A stretch of 64,000 nucleotides of DNA. It comes from Sphaerolaimus hirsutus. Lineage: Eukaryota; Nematoda; Chromadorea; Monhysterida; Sphaerolaimidae. Each line of letters starts with the position of its first letter. The stretch's first letter is position 1. Positions 10,525 through 22,500 of this stretch are shown here, piece by piece. The notes under the pieces were generated by a model. That model had not been told where the DNA came from and searched no databases. It saw only the letters and a list, made by a program, of their open reading frames with translations. A program made the position numbers and the translations under genes. The stretch is from assembly GCA_964036195.1 (NCBI GenBank), contig OZ038451.1:30025927-30089926 (forward strand), given 5' to 3'.

Positions 10525-13500
10525 CTGGAAAGACAAACAGTTAATTGCTGGTTTTTGCAAATGTAGCCAGGCACCAGCGCTGCACAGTTTTACCTTGAAT
10601 TAATTTGTGTGCTTTTTGTCAATCTTCGCCTTAAACATCATTTACCGTATTTCCTCGAAATACCCCCGGGGGGTTTATTGTTTCAGAGTGAGAATTTTGA
10701 GGGGGGGTTAAACGGGGGGGGGGTATTTCGAGGGGGGGGGGGGGGTTATTATTTCGCCAGAAATTTTTTGAAAACCAAGCACTAAATTGTCGTCTGAAAC
10801 ATACGCAGACGTCGAAAATGCAACAAAAATCGCCATTTATAAGACTCTAAAGACTTGTAAACACCTTCCCGGACAAGTTCACCACCCATTTTTTTATTTC
10901 ACGTCGAATGCAATATCTCCGTCCATGGGGGTGTTATAAGGCTGAAACTTTGTATGTATAAAGTTGTAAGACCCCCTTACTCCCCAACAATGGGGGAGGT
11001 GCGGCGACTCACTACTAGTGATGTAAAGGCACCGGGGCACCGGTGCCCCGGTGCTGGGCACCGAAGGGCACCAGCACCGGTGCTGGTGCGGTGCCATTGC
11101 AATCTTCAGGGGTGCCATGCCGGTGCCGGTGCCATTTTTTTCAGAATAGCACCGGTGCCGGTGCGGTGCGGTGCCATTTTTTTGCCGGTGCCAAAGGTGC
11201 TAGCACCAGGGCCAAAGTAAAAGGCACCGGAAAAGGCACCAGCCAAGGCTTCATGTGCTGTGCAATTTTGTAATTCATATTTCAAAAAACAGCGATATAT
11301 TTACCCAACCGGTTTTGCCTATTTTCTAAACCTCCCACCAAATAAATATACCTACTGTGAAATCCATTTTACCCGATACGTGATCTGATGAGCGAATTTC
11401 AATTTTGTTGAATTTTAAATCATTTTTGTATTTTATATTTATCTTACTTGTTTGTTCAAAATTTGTTGTCAGTTTATGACAGCGATAGTTCCATTCACTG
11501 TACAGCAACGACTCCGATCAGTAGACAATAGTGGCTATGGACATTGCAGTGAATTAAATATTTTATCTTTCATTTGTAATCATTGTACTTGCTTCATAAA
11601 AGTGATTGCCACATCATTCTGATCATTTTAAGTGCTCAACCATCAAAATCGGTTGAAAATTCATGGAAATATGCACTTCCAAAGGTGAGACCACTGAGAA
11701 ACTGCCCGATATTTACTTCAGAAATTCCAGCCCGGTGCGGTGCCTTTCGGTGCTAGCACCGGCAACCCGCCGGTGCCCTTCGGTGCCGGTGCCATTTTTT
11801 CCAAAAGGCACCGGTGCCGGTGCGGTGCGGTGCCATTTTCTGGCCGGTGCCCCAGGGTGCCAGGTGCCCTTTTCATACGTTGGCAAATGTGCCGGTGCGG
11901 TGCGGTGCCATTTTTCCCGGTGCTTTTAACATCACTACTCACTACAGGGTTGGTCGTCCTATATGCAACAATTTTTGTGGCGTTTTTGGTGTCCCAAGCA
12001 AGTTCACCACCCACTTGATTAGCTACACTTTGAAGGCTATATCTCCAGCTGTGAGGGCGGTAGAAAGCTGAAATTTGGGGGATGTCTTGCCAACAACCCC
12101 CTCACAATACACCAGTGGGGCGGCTGCCGATGACCCACTAAAGCATGGGTCACTGCATATAAAGTTGATAATTTTTTTAAGAACAGCCCAAGTGTCCCAA
12201 ACAAGTTTGCCACCCAACTGCATTATAAAAAAATGTTGTGAGAACATACCTGATATAAAATTGAATCAGATGTGAACCTTAGTTTTGCTCATTACAATTT
12301 TTTCAGTAGGGCACCCACACTGTCCCATAAACAGCAGACTGAAAATTGCACTTTTAACCATTTTTTTGTATCACACTTAAAGGTTGGTTTACAAAGTTCA
12401 CTAGGGGAGGGTAGGTTCAAAGTTATGTAAACAACATAACCTCTAAAATGCTTCCATAAGGAAATTTATTTGGGGTGAAGTAAAAAGTGAAAATTTTGTC
12501 AAATTTTGTTCCTGAAATGACATCATTTTGACATCATAGAATTCACCCCAAGTAAATTTCCTTATGGAGGCATTTTAGAGGTTATGTTGTTTACATAACT
12601 TTGAACCTTAGACTATTCACTAGTGAACTTTGCAAATCAACTTTGTAAGTGTGAAACAAAAAAAAATGGTTTAAAGTGAAATTTTCATTCTACCATTTAT
12701 GGGACAGGGTGGGTGCCCTACTGAAAAAAATTTTTTTTGGCTGAAATAGTGTTCCAACCCGATTCAGTTTTATATTAGGTATGTTGTTGCAACATTTTTT
12801 AAATCCAGTTGGGTGATGAACTTGTTTTGGGACACTTGGGCTGTCTTTAGAAAATGGTCAACTTTATATGCAGTGACCCATGCTTTAGTGTGTTGTTGGC
12901 AGCCGCCCCACTGGTGTATCGTGAGGGGGGTTGTTGGTAAGACATCCCCCAAATCTCAGCTTTATGCCGCCATCACAGCTGGATATATGGCTCTCGTAGT
13001 GTAGTCAATCAAGTGAGTGGTGAACTTGTTTGGGACACCAAAAACACCAAAAAAATTGTTGCATATAGGAGAACCCACCCTGTAGTGAGTCGCCGCACCT
13101 CCCTCATTGTTGGGGAGTAGAGGGGTCTTACAACTTTATATATACAAAGTTTCAGCTTTATAACACCCCCATGGACAGAGATATTGCATTCGAAGTGAAA
13201 TAAAAAAATGGGTGGTGAACTTGTCCGGGAAGGTGTTTATAAGTGTGTAGACGTATAATCATTGTTCTCACATAACAGAGTAATCGTTTTTAATGTGTGT
13301 TTTGCATTACCCAGATGACAAACCGCAGCCTTTGTCATTTACGTTCTCTATACACTAAATTTGGGGGGGGGGTATTTCGAGGGGGGGTGTATAAGTTCAT
13401 AGTGTCCATTTTGAGGGGGGTTATTTCGAGGGGGGGGGTATTTCGAGGAAATACGATATTTCATTCCCTTGCCTTAAACTGATTTTAGTTGTAAATGTAT

Positions 13501-16500
13501 TAATAGTATTTGTAATAATTGTTTTTTTCTCTCCAGATTTTACACTTTTTCAGTGACTTTTCTTCTGTGAAATTGTCTGCAATCAGCCATTAAGATGGTG
13601 TGACACAGACATGAGTGGAAATAAAACATTCAAATAGAGACTCACCCTGTGCACCATACGGTTTGATCCTATTCAAACTAGTCACTGGGAAACCCATAGA
13701 GTCATGATCCAATGTATGTGCCCTCAATCCTGAATGAAAAAACCTTTTTGAAAAACAGTTTTTTAAGAATTTTTTTATGTACAACTACACCTTTGTTACT
13801 TGCTGCACCAGTTGCCAGGAGTAGAACATAATCTTTGTCCATTGGGAAAACTTTTTCATGCCATGATTTCACTGTGTGCTTGAGTGTGCATGACATGTAG
13901 CCATCTCCCACAGATGCACCTACACCTCCCCCTTCTGTGTGCTTGTCTATCTGCAAAGTTTATTTTAGTTGGGTGGGTTTTTGTAGTTGATTGCAGCTGG
14001 ATTACTCATGTGCATTGAAGTTGAATTTCAGCAAATTGAATTCAACACAGATCAACACATTCCAAAGAACTAAATTTTCACCTTGTTTACAAGGGTGTGT
14101 CAAAGCCACAACTCCAACCCAAGTTTCACAAAAAAAAATTGACACATGCTTGTTGAGAGAGCATGCTGCTTGTCTGTGTGTACTTTTCTGGGGGCACTCC
14201 CAAACGCTGTAAAACTCCATCAAAAATGACAAATGTTAAGCAGAGTATCTGAATTCAAATGAGTGTGCCATTTTCCACACCCCTAATTTTGGGTAGGCTA
14301 GATCTTGACCCTCCGGGGGTTTGGATACATAGCAAATCGCTCCTCCAGTGGTATAGATTGCTGGAAAAATTTTTGTTTAGGCGGCGTTTACACCGATTTG
14401 CTGTGACGACAAAAAACGAAATTTTTATAACTGTTCTTGTGCAATCAACGTGTAATATATTACATGTGTGATACCTCAATTGATCGTGATTGTGCCAGCT
14501 TCACTGCCTGGGGCATACATCAAATTCCATAATTTCCCTAATACGCACACTAGATCACACTTTTTTCATGTTGTTGTAGCTTTGTCGGAGGGTTTGTTCT
14601 ACGCGGCCTTGCTAGCGAGGCCGCGTAGAACAAACCCTCCGACAAAGCTACGACAACATGAAAAATACATTATCTGTTGTGCATTATTGCATAATCTATA
14701 AAAATTAAATACTGTTCCATGCAATGGGGTCGATCGAATAATGATCAATTGAGGCGTCCGATCTCTATACTTATTGGTTTTCACCCAAAAACATGGTTGA
14801 CAAAATCACAATTTTTGTCGTCACAAAGAATCCGTGTAAACACCGCCTAAAGGTGGGGGGTTGTGGGGGTTCAATAAAATAAACGTTTTCAATGTGAAAA
14901 AGGAAAAAAGGGAGAAAAGTCGCTATTGTGGGTGAAAAATAGCTCAACAAGGAATAAAAGGACATATAGTACTAAAAATAGGTGGTAATAGGAAGTTTAC
15001 ACATGAACTAGTGATTTTGGAGGTGAAGATCTATAACAAGGTATGAAAATGAGCGATTTTCAGCAAAAATTTAGGTATACTTTCTCAAAAATGACTTCAT
15101 GTAGGTAGACAGCTGACTGATTTGGGGGGGGGGGTTCAGGGGATAGTATCCAAAAAATTTGCCCCGGGGATAGATAGATTGCTGGGCGGTTTGAGTGATT
15201 ACAATTGATTGGAAATTGATACAATTCTGAGTGATATATTCAAATATTTTCGAGAAAATTGGTAAATTTTCCAAACGCCTATCACCGCACCCTCACAAAC
15301 CACATCTTTTGGTAGTCTCTTGCTCTGCCATCATTGTATGATAGATAGGCATGGACATTAGCTGCATTCCCACCAGTGTAGATGCATTCCATCACAGCAT
15401 CATTTCCCTGTCACAAAAAAAATTATTAGTAATTTTTCAGTAATTGCTGTTGTGTGACTTTTTTGGGGGTGGGGGTGAATTCAGAAAGGAATCCTGGCTG
15501 CAATAAATGGGACTGATAATTATTATATTTTGCTGTTTTTTGGCTTATTTTTATAGTGGCTGAATTTTTGGACAGTGGTTGACTTTGGATGAAAATGAAA
15601 TATTTTTCTTGTCGTCACATCACAGGTTGTTACCAGGGTTGGCCGATGTTTTTTTTTACCGTTAAAACGTGTGTTTTTAGAAAAAAACACGAGGTCCGAA
15701 ACGTTTAAAAAAAACATTGGTCGAAATTTTTAGTACTAAGCACTAGGTATTTTGCAAAATTTTTGCGAGCGGGCGCGCAATATCACACACAAATTGACAT
15801 TGGTGGTTGTTTTCATTGGTTTTGTGGCATTTTTAGTATCAAAGCATCCATTTCTATGTGCTACCATTGGTAAATAAGCCATCATATGTTGCTGTAGTAT
15901 ACAATATTCAGGTAATGTGATTCTATGTACCCCCACAGTGTGTAACATCACGCCCAAAGTAACAAACTCCTTTTATAACCTTGTTTGATCACTATTCCGT
16001 GCCAAACTTCACTTGAAGTCATGCACATTCGACTATAAGGCGATATACGAACATGCCGACAAAAAATGGACATTTTTGACATAAATCACCACTGATAATG
16101 CTATCGCATGGCTCCACAGCCATTAAATGGTCATATATAACATCACAGAGTGTTGTCACTTGTCTGATATACCTATATAAACACCTTCCCGATCAAGTCC
16201 GGCCCCCCATTTTTTATTTTACTTCTGACGTCCTATCTCCTGTTCTAGGACGCGCCGGAAGCTGAAATTTGGGGTAGATATTGGCGCAACCCCCCTCTAC
16301 TTCGCATGAATTGAAGGGGTCGCGGCGACCCCCTACAGGGTGGGTCGCCGAGTGCAAAAAAAATTTGCAGCTTTTTTAGTGTCCCACACAGGTCCGGCCC
16401 CCACTGATTTCTTTCACTGCGGGTGCCGTACCTCCACCTGTGGGAGGGGTATAAATCTAAAATTTTGGGGATGTGTCGCCAACACCACTCCCCTACTATA

Positions 16501-19500
16501 CACTGGCCAGGCGGTCTTTGCCAAGTCACCACAGTGTGGGGTGCAAAGTTAAAAATTTATTAAAATGTTACTGTCCCGCACAAGTACAGCATCCAATTGA
16601 ATTTCAAAAAATGGACACTTTTGTGTTGTTTTAACACTAATGTGGTTGACAATGTGAAATAAGCATGAAATATCCTCTAAAAATATCTTATCCAACCTAA
16701 AACTGCCCACCACATGAACCCCTCCCCCCAAGTGGGTGACAAAAAAATCACTTTTTACAACTTTTTCATCAGACACTTGAACTGCTGGTTTACAATGATT
16801 TATAGAGGAGGGTTAAAGGTTTCAAATTGTGTAAAAAACCTTACCTCAAAAATGCCTTCATAAGAAAATTTGCTGGGGTAAATTAAAAATTGTGAATTTT
16901 GCCTATTTTTGTTCCTGCAATGATGTCATTTTTACAATTTGAAATTCACCCCCAGCAAATTTTCTTATGAAGGCATTTTTGAGGTAAGATTTTTTAGACA
17001 ACTTGAGACCTTTAACCCTCCCCTATAAATTATTGTAAACCAGCCGTTCAAGTGTCTAATAAAAAAGTTGTAAAAAGTGATTTTTTTGTCACCCACTTAG
17101 GGGAAGGGGTTCATGTGGTGGCCAGTTTTAGGTCGGATAATATATTTTTTAGAGGATATTTCATGCTTATTTCACATTGTCAACCACATTAGTGTTAAAA
17201 CAACACAAAAGTGTCCATTTTTTGAAATTCAATTGGATGCTGGACTTGTGTGGGACAGTAACATTTTAATAAACTTTAAACTTTGCACCCCACACTGTGG
17301 TGAGTTGCCAAAAACCGCCTGGCCAGTGTATAGTAGGGGGAGGGGTGTTGGCGACACATCCCCAAAAATTTTAGATCTATACCCCTCCCACAGCTGGAGA
17401 TACGGGACCCGCAGTGTAAGAAATCAAGCAGGGGCCGGACCTGTGCGGGACAGTGAAAACGCTGCAAATTTTTTTCACGTATATGGGGACCCCTTCTATA
17501 GTGAGTCGCCGCTGCCCCATTTATTCATGCGGGGTAGTGGGGGGTTGCGCCTATATACCACCCAAGTTTTAGTTTTCCACCCCTCCCGCAACCGGAGATA
17601 TGGCCTGCGAAGTGAAAAAAAAAATAGGCCGCCGGACTTGATCGGGAAGGTGTTTATATTGACCCAGGGCCATATCTGGGAGCTTTTAAAAAAAACGTTT
17701 AAAAAGAACGTTGTTTATTAAAAAAAACGTTGTTTTTTAAAAAAAACAAGGAGTTAAAAAACAACGTTTTTTACCAACCCTAGTTGTTACGGTTTGTTTT
17801 TTTGCGGAGAGAATGTTGAACAACTAAACTGTGTTCGGATCAGGTCCAGCAGTCAGTTTTTAAAGTTACTGCGGACGCCGTATCTCCCGCTATGGTGGGA
17901 GTTAAGATGTCAAATTTGGGGAGGATGTAGCGCACATCCATCCCCTACTATATACTGCCGCGGGGGCGCCGGTGACCCGTGTAAGTGTCGGTTGCAGTAT
18001 ATGCGAAAAAATTTTTTTTGAGATTTTCTCTGTCCACATCAAGTCCAGCACCCAGTGGATTTCAACCACTTCGGGTGCGGTAACTCCAGAATGGCAGGCA
18101 TGGTGTAGCTGAAATGTGGGGGATACAGCAGACATCCCCCCTCTATTGTACACTATGGGGTGGGCGCCAGCAACCCACCAAAAGTGTCACTCGCCTCGAT
18201 TTTCTGTCTTCCATTTCTGTTTTCCGCCAGCTTAATATTTTGAAGATATAAAAAGCGCGGTCAAGTAATTATTACAATTCCACAGTACCATACCATACTG
18301 TGTAGTGATGGAAAGCGCCAGAAAAAAGGGCGCCAGGCGCCAATGGCGCCATGGCGCCATTCAGAAAGTGGGCGCCAAGCGCCAAGGGCGCCCCAGAAAA
18401 AGGGCGCCAGGCGCCAAGGGCGCCATGGCGCCATTCGGAAAGCGGGCGCCAGGCGCCAAGGGCGCCACGGAAAGAGGGCGCCAAGCGCCAAGGGCGCCAT
18501 GGCGCCATTTGAAAAATAGGGCGCCAGGATAAATAAGTGCATACAACACCCTGCGTGTGCTGAAAGTGTTTCTACAGCACCCTTGTACATGCATTCACTA
18601 CTTAATTTACGTTCTCCAGGGTGTAATGAACAAAGTAACACTAGCAACAAAAAAATCGAATTAAATTCACATGACAATTCAAACACAATGTATATTGTCA
18701 TTTGACAACAATCCATTCACTTCAAATTGACTTTTCCAATCAATGTTTCCTCGAAATGGACAAAAAACGGAATTGCAACGATCTGAATCCGTTGATTTAT
18801 GATTTTGCAAGTTCAACGTTCCATCATTCTTGTCTTCAGGTGCCGGTTCCGCAAGTGGAAAAGTTAAGAGTTAAAACTTAAGAGTTGAGTAAAATGACAA
18901 ATCACAAGTTATGAGTAAAGTTAAAAGTTAAGAGTTGAGTAAAATCATTTGTCGTTTTATACAACTCTTAACTCTTAACTTTACTTACAACTTGTCATTT
19001 GTCAATTTACTCAACTCTTAAATTTTAACTCTTAACATTTCCACTTGCGGAACTGGCCCCTGATCTGTCAGACACATCTGATGAACCGTTGCACAAAGGA
19101 TTTATACCCACTCACACCACTTCGTCCATTTTTCTGGCGAATTCAGATCATCCATGAATGCGTTTTTCAACTTTTTTTTCCATTTATACAGCACTCACCT
19201 TGAAACCCTGCTGGAGCCTTTTGGCGCCCTTTAAAAGCAGGGGGCCAGGCGCCAAGGGCGCCACGGAAAAAGGGCGCCAAGCGCCAAGGGCGCCATGGCG
19301 CCTTTCAGAATGTGGGCGCCAGGCGCCAAGGGCGCCACAGAAAAAGGGCGCCAAGCGCCAATGGCGCCATGGCGCGGCGCCCTTTGGCGCACTCAAATGG
19401 CGCCAGCGCCATGGCGCCATTCCATCACTAATACTGTGCAATACAATGGAATGTCCTGTTCAGCACCACAGAACGACAACACCACAACCCCCTAGAGTCG

Positions 19501-22500
19501 CATACCAAAACTTCACTTTAAATCAATTTTTTGTTCAACACTTTAAAAGTTAGGATGCCCTCTAGGGGAGGGTTAAAGGTGTAAAATGGCGTAAACAACC
19601 TTATTCCAAAAATACCTCAATGAAGAATTTTAATGGGGGTAAATGCAATGATGTCACTTATGACATCATTACAGTACAAAATTGTACTGTGATGATGTCA
19701 TAAGTGACGCCATGACATTCACCCCCATTAAAATTCTTCATTGAGGCATTTTTGGAGTAAGGTTGTTTATGCCCTAGACACCCTAGAAATCCCATACCAT
19801 TTTACATCTTAAGCCCTCCCCTAGAGGGCATCCTAAACCAACTGTAAAAGTGTTGAACAAAAAATTGTCTTAAAGTGGATTTTTGGTATGCGACTCTAGG
19901 GGGCGTGTGTAGAGTTCCTGTTAAGTAGTGCTGAAAAACAAATTTCACTGTATGGTATTGTGTGCTACTGTGCTGTTGTATTGCAAAATGAGTTGACAAT
20001 TTCTCAGTTTTTTGAAAAGGCAAAAGATTGCCAGACATGATGCAGACACCACTTTAAATGGATTATGTGTGGTGAGCATCGCTTTTTGCTGACACTCGCA
20101 GTAGTGTACAGTGTGGTGAGGATGTTGGTTTTATCCCACCAACCAAGTTCCAACCAGAGTTGTTAAAATACCGGTATTTTTGGAAAGTGTAAGTGTAAGT
20201 GTAAATACACTTTCCAAATTTTGAGTATGGATACCAAAAGTGTAAGGTATTTGAAAAATACCTAGGAAAGTGTATAAAAAGTGTAAGTGTAAAAATTTTT
20301 TTTAGAAAGACCTCTCACTGTTGAGCATTAGAAAACACCGCTGTTCTCACCTTTAGATCAATTTATTTATTATTTTCATGCATTATTTCACATTTTTACA
20401 GTGTTTTATGAAACATTTCAGACTGTAACAAATACTGTAGTGGTATGAAGTTCCCTAATAATGGCACTTTTTCAGTGTTGATATTTTACTGATTAAGCAA
20501 TGCGATACACACTGTTTAAATGCAATAATTGATATGCAGCGCATGTCAATGCAAAAGTTGACTTTGTGTCCAGCTGGTGAATTTCCATTGATCTTGTCCT
20601 TTTTACAAAAGTATGATGAAACTGTAGAATACCATGAGTACTGATCAAAGGTTGTAGATCAAAGACTAGTTTGTACATTTTCTACATTCAATGCATTTTT
20701 TGTACATGACCCTATTTTATGCTTTCTCAAAAGCATAAAACAGGGCCATCTGAAAGAAAAAAATACACTTTCTGTACCCGGGTATTTTGCCCAGGAAAGT
20801 GTAAAAAAAGTGTATGGGTATTTTATGAAAGTGTAAGTGTAAGTGTAAATATAAATACCCATTTACCCGGGTATTTCGGGTTAGTGTAAATACACTTTCG
20901 CAACTCTGGTTCCAACTTCGTTGTTCCCGCTTCTCTGCTTATCTAGAGGTCCGGCACCTGAAGTGGCGGAAATCCACTGGGTGTCGGACTTGATGCGGAC
21001 AGCAAAAATCGTGAATTTTTTTTGCCAACGCGGCGACCCTACATCGGGGGTAGTGATATAAAAGCGCCATGGCGCTGGCGCCTGGCGCTAGCGCCAAAGC
21101 AAAAAGCGCCATGGCGCTTTTGGCGCTTGGCGCCTTTTTGCTGTGGCGCCATTGGCGCTTGGCGCTGTGCTACGGAAAAGCGCCATGGCGCTTTTGGCGC
21201 TTGGCGCTATGATGCCGTGGCGCCATTGGCGCTTGGCGCTAGCGTTTTAAAAAGCGCCAAAAAAGCGCCAAGAAGTTCAAAAAATTTATCATTATTTTAT
21301 GTTAAAAAACCTTGTGTGCATAATTTCCATAAGAAAATGTGTTACTGTAAGTGTATTCCAGGAAGAACAAACCCTCTATTTACTAATTTTGTAAACTACC
21401 GTATATCCTCGAATAAGTCCCCCGGGGAGTTATTTTTTCGTCAGAGTTTTTGAGGGGGGAGTTATTCAAGGGGGGGGGGGAGTTATTTTTTCATCATAAC
21501 TTTCAGGAAAACTTGCAGGTAGGTAGGTGTGTATACACTGCGTAAAATACACACTGTGCATCCTGCTTTCGCTGCGTAGGCTAACATCATTTAGTATTTT
21601 TTGTCAAATACGCAGCACTGCATTTGTACTTCTTTTTTTTCACTTGTTGCAGTATCTTTTCCATTCATCATAGGGGGAGTTTTTAAAGGGGGAGTTATTT
21701 TTTCATCAGTGTTTTTTGAGGGGGGAGTTATTCAAGGGGGGTCTTCTTCGAGGATATACGGTATGTCCATGCAATTGCAAGGATATTCAAAAAAATTTTT
21801 TTCAAAATAATGGGCCTAATGGTTCCCATCCCAATTCAGCCAAGCTAGCTCATGAGCGATGTTCAAATACATAGTGTTGCATTATGTTGAAAATGATGTT
21901 GTATTGTTGGTATGTGCAATGTACTAGGCCGGAATGAAGTAAATACTATACAACACTAGGTAGAGTTACTCATTAGTAGTGATGGAAAATCGGCAGAAAA
22001 AATGGCGCCAGGCGCCAAGGGCGCCATGGCGCCATTCGGAAAGTGAGCGCCAAGCGCCAAGGGCGCCACAGAAAAAGGGCGCCAGGCGCCAAGGGCGCCA
22101 TGGCGCCATTCGGAAAGTGGGCGCCAGGCGCCAGGGGCGCCACGGATAGAGGGCGCCAAGCGCCAAGGGCGCCATGGCGCCATTTGGAAAATAGGGCGCC
22201 AGGCGCCAAGGGCGCCAGGAAAAATAAGTGCCTACAACCCCCTGCTTGTGCTAAAATGTTGCTACAGCACCGTGGTACACGCATTCAGGATGTAATAAGC
22301 AAAAACACATCTGGCAACAAAAAAAATTTTCAATAAAATCCACATGACGAATTCAAACATTTCTCATTTGATAACAATCCATACACTTCAAATAGGCTTT
22401 TCCAATCAATATTTCCCTGAAATGGACAAAACCGGAATTGCAACGATTTGAATCCTTTTTTTATAATTTTGCAAGTTCGACGGTCCATCATTCTTGTCTT

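Larger units (their letters stand above)
10645..13456. mobile_element. Family C MITE split by a D element
   Basis: Ends CCGTATTTCCTCGAAATA (TA at 643-644) and its slightly mutated complement ending ATACGA. Lies in the last intron of the DOMON gene. Removing 10859-13238 leaves about 432 bp, the family length. Confidence 0.75.
14297..15185. repeat. Family K element copy, interrupted
   Basis: Contains ATAGCAAATCGCTCCTC near the left and GGGGATAGATAGATTGCTGG near the right, as in 5800-7140. Lies in the intron between exons f and g of the DOMON gene. A 468-bp insertion occupies 14380-14847. Confidence 0.5.

Noticed and set aside
17113-17721. 202-codon open frame
   Set aside because: Lies entirely in one arm of a D palindrome and the other arm encodes its disrupted complement; not conserved in the other D copies.
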